10,450 bases of DNA, taken from the NCBI GenBank assembly GCA_964569055.1, contig CAZMSZ010000274.1, positions 1-10,450 of the forward strand, read 5' to 3'. Shown here in pieces: positions 1 through 6,638 of the stretch. The notes under the pieces were generated by a model, which was not told where the DNA came from, searched no databases, and worked only from the letters and a program-made list of their open reading frames with translations. Source of the stretch: JAWLGW01 sp964569055 (GTDB lineage Bacteria > Planctomycetota > J058). Both the position numbers and the translations under genes were made by a program. Positions within the stretch are counted from its first letter, which is position 1. The number at the start of each line of letters is the position of its first letter.

Positions 1-83
1 CGGCCGTACGGGGGTCCTGAAAAGAAGCGGCAAAGCGCTGGCTGACGCAGGGCTTGCGCGCGTGGAGCGGGTCCGCGGGGCGG

Positions 84-99
84 TTGGCACCGTCCCTGC
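84..99 (+). promoter_or_regulatory. candidate sigma-54 (-24/-12) promoter of the 138-1298 gene
   Basis: The stretch TTGGCACCGTCCCTGC carries the invariant GG and GC dinucleotides exactly 10 bases apart and matches the full TTGGCAC of the -24 element. The -12 element reads CTGC instead of TTGC. Transcription would start near 110-112, giving a leader of about 27 bases that contains the Shine-Dalgarno site, so the spacing works. Sigma-54 promoters need an activator ATPase of the bEBP type; no upstream activator site could be identified in the 83 bases available. Pattern match by eye only. Confidence 0.55.
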
Positions 100-123
100 G
101 ACCGAGGCTCCCAACGCCCCTTC

Positions 124-128
124 AGGAG
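124..128 (+). promoter_or_regulatory. Shine-Dalgarno site AGGAG for the start at 138
   Basis: AGGAG ends nine bases before the ATG at 138. This supports that ATG over the in-frame ATG at 54. The upstream choice would add a 28-residue Arg/Pro-rich extension in front of a textbook signal peptide, and would place the start codon ahead of the candidate sigma-54 promoter. Confidence 0.7.
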
Positions 129-137
129 CCCCCACCC

Positions 138-1298
138 ATGACCCGCTTCCTCCTCTCGCTGAGCTGCGCCGCCGCCGTGGTGGCCTTCACCTCCCCCGCC
201 CTGGCCCAGCCGGCCGACGGCCTCCCGCTGCCGGCCTCGCCGGCGCCCGTCACCAGCGCGACCTCCCCCTCGCCGAGCACGGCGCGCAAGCTGACCGACA
301 TCGGCCTCGCGATCGGGGACTACGTCTGGAGCCTGACCGAGGACTCCGAGGTGCGGGCCGACACCTGGCTCACCACGCGGCGCGGGCTCCAGTCGGGGGT
401 CACGCTCCGCTTCATCAGCCGCGCGATCGACGCCGCCGTGGACGTGCCGGCCACCGACGGGGCCGCGAGCGGGCACCGGGTCCGGTTCGAGGACGTGATC
501 GCCGGCCGCGTGCTGGTCGACGTGAAGCTCGACGCCCGCGAGCTCGCCGGCGTGAACGCGCGCGACGAGCTCGTCAGCCTCGGCTACAAGCTGGCGGACG
601 ACCCCAACGCCACGATCGTGCGGTTCGAGCTGCGCGGGTTCGAGGAGGAGGCGGTGAACGCGCGCGTCCGGCGCTACCGCCTGATCGCCCAGCCCGAGCC
701 GTTCGCGATCGAGGCCGACGACCTCGCCGACTGGATCGGCGTCCGCTGGCGGGTGCGGGTCGGGATCGAGCACGCCCGCGTGAACGGCGAGGGCGCGCCG
801 CGCCTGGTGTGGGGGAGCGAGACCGCGCTCCGCCTGGGCGAGTACCGCGAGGTGCACCTCACGGTCCACGTCGACTCCGAGATGGCGGTCGGGCTCAAGG
901 ACCTCAGCCCCTGGACGCCGAGCGCCGGCATGACCAACCGCGTGGACGTGTCGCTCGGCGCCGGCGACCGCTGGAGCGCCGGGCTGAGCGTGACCGACGA
1001 GCGCGAGGCCGAGACCTTCGGGGTCAAGACCTCGACCGACGTCCTGCGGCGCACCACCTACACGGCCGAGGCCAGCTTCCGGGTCGGCGCCGACGGGATC
1101 CGCCTGCGCCCGAGCATCAGCCTGATCAGCGTCAAGAACCGCCTCAACCCGAACCTGCCCTTCGACCAGACCCGCTTCCGCGCGGCGCTCCAGGCGGACC
1201 TCAACGAGTACTTCACCGTCGGCGCCGAGCTCCGCCGCGACCTCGACGGGCGCACCCGCCCCATGGTCACCGCCGGCGTGCGGATCCCGCTGCGGTAG
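138..1298 (+). CDS. secreted/outer-membrane-type protein of unknown function
   Basis: A 386-residue protein that I do not recognise as a named family. Residues 1-23 form a Sec signal peptide: basic n-region (MTR), hydrophobic core, and an ALA-Q cleavage site after residue 23. Residues 24-50 are a Pro/Ser/Ala-rich spacer. The rest is rich in predicted beta strands with alternating polar and hydrophobic residues, most clearly at 265-386 (for example RVDVSLGAG, YTAEASFRVG, FTVGAELRRD, MVTAGVRIPL). That pattern suits an outer-membrane beta-barrel or a periplasmic beta-sheet protein. The C-terminus ends in Arg rather than the usual aromatic residue of barrel proteins, which weakens the barrel reading. 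Cys10 sits inside the hydrophobic core and does not look like a real lipobox. The gene stands alone, with a candidate sigma-54 promoter upstream and a convergent neighbour downstream. Export is well supported; function is unknown. Confidence 0.85.
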   Translation: MTRFLLSLSCAAAVVAFTSPALAQPADGLPLPASPAPVTSATSPSPSTARKLTDIGLAIGDYVWSLTEDSEVRADTWLTTRRGLQSGVTLRFISRAIDAAVDVPATDGAASGHRVRFEDVIAGRVLVDVKLDARELAGVNARDELVSLGYKLADDPNATIVRFELRGFEEEAVNARVRRYRLIAQPEPFAIEADDLADWIGVRWRVRVGIEHARVNGEGAPRLVWGSETALRLGEYREVHLTVHVDSEMAVGLKDLSPWTPSAGMTNRVDVSLGAGDRWSAGLSVTDEREAETFGVKTSTDVLRRTTYTAEASFRVGADGIRLRPSISLISVKNRLNPNLPFDQTRFRAALQADLNEYFTVGAELRRDLDGRTRPMVTAGVRIPLR

Positions 1299-1329
1299 CG
1301 CCGCGCGGCCCGAGCCCGTCGGAATGCCT

Positions 1330-1363
1330 GCGCCGCCGTCCCCCTGGGTGGGGTCGGCGGCGC
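1330..1363. terminator. GC hairpin between convergent genes, possible bidirectional terminator
   Basis: Arms GCGCCGCCGTCCCC (1330-1343) and GGGGTCGGCGGCGC (1350-1363) pair over 14 positions with one T-T mismatch around the 6-base loop CTGGGT. The hairpin lies in the 70-bp gap between the stop of the rightward gene (1298) and the stop of the leftward gene (1369-1371). It is therefore placed to end transcription from both sides. Neither side has a clear run of T residues, so it is not a classic intrinsic terminator. Confidence 0.55.
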
Positions 1364-1368
1364 GCGCC

Positions 1369-4300
1369 TCATTCCAGCCCCTCGTGCGCGACCCGGTCGC
1401 GGATCGCGCGCTCCTCGCGGCCGCGCCAGCGCTTGAGGGCGGCCGCGAACGCGCTCTCGCCCTGGATCATCTCGCGGGCGACCTGCGCGATCAGCTCGGC
1501 CGCGAAGCGGTCCTGGTTGCCGGCGGCGCTCTCGACCGGCGCGCGGGCGGAGTCGAGCACCTGGCGCGCGAGCTGGTAGCGCCGCGCGCCCTCGAGCTCG
1601 CCCGCGGTGGCGGCCGCCTCCTGCAGCAGCTCGATCTGGTCGTAGCTGTTGAGGTCGGCGAGCTGCGCCAGCGAGGCGCCGAAGTGCTCGCTCGCCGCCT
1701 GCAGGTCGCCGAGCGCCAGGGCCGCGCGCCCGCAGCGGATCAGGGTCCGGCAGAAGAAGTAGCGCCCCTCGGTCCGGGCCGGCCCCTCGCGCGCCTGGTC
1801 GAGCGCCGCGCGCGCCAGGCCCGCCACCCGCGCCACCAGCGCCGTGCCGCGCCGGATCTCGCCCAGCTCGGCCGCGCCGTCCACGCAGGCGTCGAGCGTC
1901 TCGAACAGCAGCCAGCTCGGCCCCTGCCGGCCGCGGGCCCCGGGCTGGCTGGCGACCTGGTAGTCGCGCATGGCGAGCTCGGCGGTCTCCTCGATCAGCT
2001 CGAACGAGGCCCGGCTGTCGCCCAGCTTGGAGGCCGCCAGCGCGGTCGCGAGCAGCAGCTCGTTGCGGAAGTAGACCCCCTCGTTGGCGTGGTCCTGGGC
2101 GCGGCGGTTCACCCCCTGCAGCAGCTCGAGCCCGCGCTGGCGCATGCCGAACGCGGGGACGAGCGTCACCAGGCGCGTCACCACGCGGTGCTTGCGCGTC
2201 GAGCGCTGCTGCGGGTCGGTCACCCCGTAGTCGTCGCCCCACGCGTCCCCGAGCGCGCGCTCGAGCAGCTCGGCGCCCCGCTCGCGCTCGCGCAGCTCCG
2301 CCAGGCGGCGCAGCCCGGCGATCCGCACCAGGCGCGCCTCGTACAGGCGCTGGCGGCCGATCAGCAGGCGGGCCAGCGCGTCGACCTCCTCCCAGGGCCC
2401 CGTCCGCAGGCCGCGCAGCGCGGCGAGCAGCGGCTGGATCGCGAACTCGTCGATCAGCTCGGGGGCGCCGCGCAGCACCTCGAGGATCGCCTCGGCCGCC
2501 TCGGACGGCACCGGCTCGCCGCCGCGGAACCGCTCCATGCACTCCATCACGTTCTGGACGTGCACCCGGTAGGCGTCCTCGGGGTGCGTGAAGTCGCGCA
2601 GCGCGTCGCGCGCGCGGCGCAGGTCCGCCGCGCCGAGCAGCCGGTCGGCGAGGTCGCGAGCCTCGGTCGCCAGGCCCAGGCGCTGCAGCGCGTCGGCCGC
2701 CTCGTGCAGGATCGTGGACTGGTCGTTGGGCGGCCGCCCCTCGATCACCTCGAGCGCTCGCCGCAGCAGGGGGTCGTCGCGACGCGGCGCCCCGACCCAG
2801 GCGTCGGCCAGCGCCCCCAGCCAGCTCACCACCGCCTTGCGGGCGTCGACCATCTCGGGGGTCGGCTGCGCCACCGCCCCGCTCGGGAGCAGGCGGGTCA
2901 CCTGCTCGAGCGCGCGCTCCAGGTGCGCGCGCCCCTGGTCGCGCCCGCGCACGCGCTCCAGCACCGCGCCCACCCGCCCCACCGCTCGCGCCCGCCAGGC
3001 GTCGTGCGGCGGCACGCCCTGGCGGCTCGCCGCGAACCGCTCGGCCTCGGCCGCGGCGGCCAGCGCCGGCTCGCCCTGGCCCAGCTCGGCGAGCGCCCAG
3101 GCCACGTGCGCCAGCGCCTCCGCCCGCAGGGCCGGGTGGGCGAGGTAGGCGCAGAAGGCGCGGGCCTGCTCGAGGAACCCGAGCGCCTCGGCCGCGCCCG
3201 AGCCCGTGGCCGCCCGCTGCCCGAACTGCTCGAGCAGCAGGTGGCGCACGAACGGCGGCACCTCGCGCTCCTCGACCCCGCGCAGCACGAGGTCGGACAG
3301 GATCGCCTCGCGCTGCCGCTCGAGCTCGATCGCGTCGCCGGTCTCGCGCAGCATCAGCCACCACAGCAGCCAGCGGCTCTTCTTGCGCAGCCGGTCCTCG
3401 TGCTCGCGCAGCTCGCGGTAGACCGCCTCGGTCTCGCCGCGGTGCGCGTCGACGTCGTGGCCGCCACCGCCGCGGAACGCCAGCACGCGGCGGTAGAGGT
3501 CGTCGGTGTCCTGCGCCGCGGCGCCGCCGCTCCCCGCGGGCCCGAGCGTGCGCTCGAGCGCCTCGAGCGCCTCCTCGCCCTGCTCGCGCGGGAGCGTCCA
3601 CACCGCGTTCTCGAGCGCCCGCAGCCCCTCCTCGCCCTCCCCATCGGCGAAGCACAGCCGGCTCAGCTCGAGCCACCCCTCGGGCGTGGCGGCGCCCAGG
3701 ACGAGCTCGCGCTGCACGCGCTCGAGCTCGCGCCGCCGCGCGTCGTCCTGCGCGGGGCTGGCCTCGGGCCGCTCCTCCTCCTCGGCGGGCGGGCGGAACG
3801 GCTGCAGGAGCTTGTGGATCAGGCTCCCCTTGCGCTCGGGCGCGGGCGCCGGGCGCTCGGGCTCGGGGCGCGCGGGCTCCTTCTTCTTGGCGCGGGTCGC
3901 GCGCGCGGCCCGCGGCGCGGTGGGGACGAGGTCCTCCTCGGCGAACTCGCCGAGGTCGAACGGGGCGGCGCGCACCACCTCGGCCAGCGCGGCCGCGTCG
4001 CCCTCGAACACGAAGTCCACGATCCGCTCGATCGGCCCGAACGCCGCCTCGGGCAGCCGGGTCACCGCGATCGCGCGCGCATCCTCGCCCGGCGCCGAGT
4101 CGAGGATCGCGAGCTCGCCGGGCCGGAGCGCGAACGCGCGCGCGTAGCGCTCGCTCGACAGCGGCGGCGCGATCGTGCGCTCGCAGGGCACCAGCAGGTT
4201 CGGCAGGCCCGGCAAGGGCGCGTAGGCGCGCCCCGTCACGGGGAGCAGCTGGGGGGCCCGTCCCGCGAGCACCTCGCGCACCACGAACACCCGCTCGCCC

Positions 4301-5259
4301 CGCGCGTCGGCGGCGCACGCCACCATGAGGTTGCGGAGCTCCTCCTCCGGGGTGTGGGCGAGCAGCTCCTCGAGGCGCGCCCGCTGCGCGGCGGGCAGGA
4401 TCCACAGCTCGGGGTCGCTCGGGGCCGTCCGCCCCTCGAGGCGCAGCGCCACCGCCACGCGCTCGGGCTCGGGGGCGGGCGTCAGCGCGTCGCTCGCGAA
4501 GCGGGTCGGGTCGAGCTCGAGGGCCTGCCCCACGTCGCTCAGCGCGCCGCGGGTCAGCGTGGCGTGGCCGCCGTCCTTGTCGATCAACAGGAGCAGCCCC
4601 TCGTCGGCGGGCTCGCTCAGCCAGGGCTCGAGCGGGTGGCGGTAGCCCCACTCCACGTACACCCGGCGCGCTCCGAACGGCCCCTCGAGGCGCCGGTAGA
4701 CCCGCGCCTCGTCGGGGTGGTCCTCGAGCCAGCGCTCGAGCAGGAACCACGACGGCTCGGGCACCTCGAGCAGCACGCGGTCGCCCGCCGGCGTCGCGAC
4801 CGGGGCGTAGCGCAGCTGGTCGCGCCCGAGCTCGAGGTGCTGCGTCACCAGGCGCGCGAACGCGGCCCCGGGGCGGACCAGGTAGATCACCTCGAGCTGG
4901 CCGGCGCTGCCGGGCGGCGGCGCGTCCCAGGGGATCGGCGGGAGGACGCGCGCCAGCTCGCGGGAGGCGGCGGCCTCGGTGACGTTGAACCGGGCCCGGC
5001 CGTCCTCCTGCAGCGTGAGCTCGCGCCGGGCCGCGTCGACCCGGGCCGCGGCCACCCGCGTGGTGCGCGAGCGGTCCTCGGGGAGGGCCAGCGCGTCGTC
5101 GGTGAACAGGAGCGCGCGCCGGGCCGGCCCCTGCTCGTCGGCGGGGACCAGGCGCATGGCCTCGCAGCTCGCCTCGGCCAGCTCGGGCTCGAGCAGGGCG
5201 GCGCCGCCGAGGTAGGCGGCGAGCGCGCGCTCGTCGTCGTAGAACAGGATCCGCGCCAT
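1369..5259 (-). CDS. large 1296-aa protein of unknown function, beta-rich N-half and TPR-like C-half
   Basis: No catalytic motif, signal peptide or membrane segment is visible, so it is probably a cytosolic scaffold. Residues 1-440 are mixed alpha/beta and seem to hold several domains, beginning MARILFYDDERALAAYLGG. Noteworthy conserved-looking stretches are FTDDALALPED (52-62), YVEWGYRHPLEPWL (201-214), LLLLIDKDGGHATLTRG (222-238) and NLLVPCERTIAPPL (354-367). Residues 445-515 are a charged Pro/Ala/Lys/Glu linker with a KKKE stretch, probably disordered. Residues 516-1296 are almost all helical with TPR-like pairs, for example at 524-570, 686-790, 850-900 and 1060-1200. This frame is preferred over the long opposite-strand frame because it has balanced Trp, Tyr, Lys and Asp use and periodic hydrophobicity. 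The start lacks a strong Shine-Dalgarno (GGGACGAG nearby). It is divergent from the zinc-ribbon/ADP-ribosylglycohydrolase operon with 85 bp between starts. From memory only, the N-terminal modules recall accessory X domains of MoxR/FtsH-vWA ternary systems. Confidence 0.85.
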   Translation of the reverse strand: MARILFYDDERALAAYLGGAALLEPELAEASCEAMRLVPADEQGPARRALLFTDDALALPEDRSRTTRVAAARVDAARRELTLQEDGRARFNVTEAAASRELARVLPPIPWDAPPPGSAGQLEVIYLVRPGAAFARLVTQHLELGRDQLRYAPVATPAGDRVLLEVPEPSWFLLERWLEDHPDEARVYRRLEGPFGARRVYVEWGYRHPLEPWLSEPADEGLLLLIDKDGGHATLTRGALSDVGQALELDPTRFASDALTPAPEPERVAVALRLEGRTAPSDPELWILPAAQRARLEELLAHTPEEELRNLMVACAADARGERVFVVREVLAGRAPQLLPVTGRAYAPLPGLPNLLVPCERTIAPPLSSERYARAFALRPGELAILDSAPGEDARAIAVTRLPEAAFGPIERIVDFVFEGDAAALAEVVRAAPFDLGEFAEEDLVPTAPRAARATRAKKKEPARPEPERPAPAPERKGSLIHKLLQPFRPPAEEEERPEASPAQDDARRRELERVQRELVLGAATPEGWLELSRLCFADGEGEEGLRALENAVWTLPREQGEEALEALERTLGPAGSGGAAAQDTDDLYRRVLAFRGGGGHDVDAHRGETEAVYRELREHEDRLRKKSRWLLWWLMLRETGDAIELERQREAILSDLVLRGVEEREVPPFVRHLLLEQFGQRAATGSGAAEALGFLEQARAFCAYLAHPALRAEALAHVAWALAELGQGEPALAAAAEAERFAASRQGVPPHDAWRARAVGRVGAVLERVRGRDQGRAHLERALEQVTRLLPSGAVAQPTPEMVDARKAVVSWLGALADAWVGAPRRDDPLLRRALEVIEGRPPNDQSTILHEAADALQRLGLATEARDLADRLLGAADLRRARDALRDFTHPEDAYRVHVQNVMECMERFRGGEPVPSEAAEAILEVLRGAPELIDEFAIQPLLAALRGLRTGPWEEVDALARLLIGRQRLYEARLVRIAGLRRLAELRERERGAELLERALGDAWGDDYGVTDPQQRSTRKHRVVTRLVTLVPAFGMRQRGLELLQGVNRRAQDHANEGVYFRNELLLATALAASKLGDSRASFELIEETAELAMRDYQVASQPGARGRQGPSWLLFETLDACVDGAAELGEIRRGTALVARVAGLARAALDQAREGPARTEGRYFFCRTLIRCGRAALALGDLQAASEHFGASLAQLADLNSYDQIELLQEAAATAGELEGARRYQLARQVLDSARAPVESAAGNQDRFAAELIAQVAREMIQGESAFAAALKRWRGREERAIRDRVAHEGLE

Positions 5260-5344
5260 TCTCGTCCCATGGCCGGTGCGTCGTCGGCCGATAGGACCAG
5301 TCTACTCGGCGCGCGCTGCGGTCGTCGCCCGTTACACTCGCGGC
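5260..5344. promoter_or_regulatory. divergent intergenic region with candidate -10 elements
   Basis: This 85-bp gap must hold the start signals for both the leftward 1296-aa gene and the rightward operon. On the + strand TACACT (5333-5338, within CGTTACACT) looks like a -10 hexamer and ends six bases before the ATG at 5345, so the transcript would be leaderless or nearly so. That agrees with the lack of a Shine-Dalgarno there. On the - strand TAGACT (complement of 5299-5304) could be a -10 for the leftward gene, about 40 bases from its ATG. No convincing -35 hexamer is visible for either, so both are tentative. Confidence 0.35.
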
Positions 5345-6637
5345 ATGGCGAACGACGTGGCCAGGGGCGAGCTCGAGCGCAGAGTGGGGCCGGCCGGCTT
5401 CACGCGCGCGCTGCTCGAGCGCGGCGAGCGCCCGCTCGTGGCGCGCCCGATCAAGCGGCGCCGCGTCCCGGGCGGCGCGCCGCGCGTGCGCTGGATCGCC
5501 GAGGCGCTCAAGAAGGACGCGATCGGCTGGCTGTGCCGCGCCGGCGGCTGGCGGCGGCGGCAGGTCGTGGTGGGCGGGCGCCGGCGCGAGGCGCGGGTGT
5601 GGGACCGTCACGTGTTCCCGCGCCTGGGCGTGCGGTTCACCCCGGGGCCCCTGCGCTTGCTGGTGGCGGCCCTCGAGGCGGACCAGGGCGTGCCCGACCT
5701 CGACGAGGCCGGGCGGGCGCGGGTGGCCGAAGGGCTCACGGGGCCCGAGCCGGCCACGGGGGACCTGCTGGCGCTCCACCGGCTCGTGACGCAGCTCGAG
5801 CCGACCGGCCTGGCGCTGCGGACTTGCCCCGCGTGCGGCGCGCTGCTCGAGGCGGTCGAGCGCTCGCCCCAGCCGACGCCGCCCGCGCCGAAGACGCGGG
5901 CGGGCGCCAAGGGGCGCGCCGGCGGGCGGCGCGAGGCGGGGCGCGAGCGGGAGGGCCGCACGCGCTGCGCCCGCTGCGACGCGCTGGTCGAGCCCGCGGA
6001 CGAGGCCGGGCGAGCGACGCGAGCGCGCTGGGAGGCGCTCGTCCCGCTCAGCCCCCTGACGCTCCTCACCCGGCCCGCCCTGGCCGGCGCGCACCCGGCG
6101 CTGCAGGACGACGCCGCCCTCGACGCCGCCCTCGCCCCGCTGCTGCGCGGCGACCGCGCCGTCCTCCTCAGCTACCTCGACGAGGTCCTCGCCGCCGCCT
6201 GGATCGAGGAGGAGCGGCGGCGCCTGCGGGCGCCGGTCGCCCAGGCGCAGCAGGGCTACGCCGCGACCACGCGCGCGCTGACGGCCCTGGTCGGGGGGAC
6301 GCGCGCGCGGCCCGACGCGCTCCGCCCCTTGATCGCGTTCTTCCACCGCTACACGCTGCGCGTGTTCGGCGGGCGCGCCCCGGTGACCGCCGCCCTGCGG
6401 GAGCGCGCGCAGGCGTTCGACCGCGCGTCGGAGCGCGAGGCGTTCTTGCGCCAGGCGGCGGCCCTGTTCGCGCTCGGCGCGGCCGTGACCGAGGTCGCCG
6501 AGCGCGCGCTCGCGACCCCGTTCGTGGACCGGACCGAGGAGGAGAAGGTGCTCCTCGCCGAGTTCCACGAGCGGTTCAGCGCGGTCGGCCCCGAGGTCGA
6601 GGCGATCCGCCGCGAGCTCGCGGGCGAGATCGGCTGA
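5345..6637 (+). CDS. 430-aa protein of unknown function with split zinc-ribbon-like CxxC pairs
   Basis: I do not recognise the family. Residues 1-110 are strongly basic and contain a striking GWLCRAGGWRRRQVV motif (61-75), followed by WDRHVFPRLGVRFTPGPLRLLV (split here as WDRHVFPRLG at 86-95 and VRFTPGPLRLLV after it). A zinc-ribbon-like site is formed by CPAC (C161, C164) and CARC (C208, C211). The two halves are separated by a low-complexity basic/Pro/Gly insert at about 174-205. Residues 225-430 are helical, with a region near 325-345 (PLIAFFHRYTLRVFGG) and a charged tail. No membrane segment or signal peptide is seen. The ATG at 5345 was chosen because the in-frame ATG at 5276 would add 23 residues overlapping the divergent promoter region. 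The stop is one base before the GTG of the ADP-ribosylglycohydrolase, so the two are almost surely co-transcribed and translationally coupled. That suggests a shared pathway, possibly as adaptor or target-recognition partner. Confidence 0.85.
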   Translation: MANDVARGELERRVGPAGFTRALLERGERPLVARPIKRRRVPGGAPRVRWIAEALKKDAIGWLCRAGGWRRRQVVVGGRRREARVWDRHVFPRLGVRFTPGPLRLLVAALEADQGVPDLDEAGRARVAEGLTGPEPATGDLLALHRLVTQLEPTGLALRTCPACGALLEAVERSPQPTPPAPKTRAGAKGRAGGRREAGREREGRTRCARCDALVEPADEAGRATRARWEALVPLSPLTLLTRPALAGAHPALQDDAALDAALAPLLRGDRAVLLSYLDEVLAAAWIEEERRRLRAPVAQAQQGYAATTRALTALVGGTRARPDALRPLIAFFHRYTLRVFGGRAPVTAALRERAQAFDRASEREAFLRQAAALFALGAAVTEVAERALATPFVDRTEEEKVLLAEFHERFSAVGPEVEAIRRELAGEIG

Positions 6638-6638
6638 G

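Noticed and set aside
54..137. Upstream ATG giving a 28-residue extension of the secreted protein
   Set aside because: It would bury the signal peptide internally and overlap the candidate sigma-54 promoter, while the ATG at 138 has AGGAG at proper spacing.
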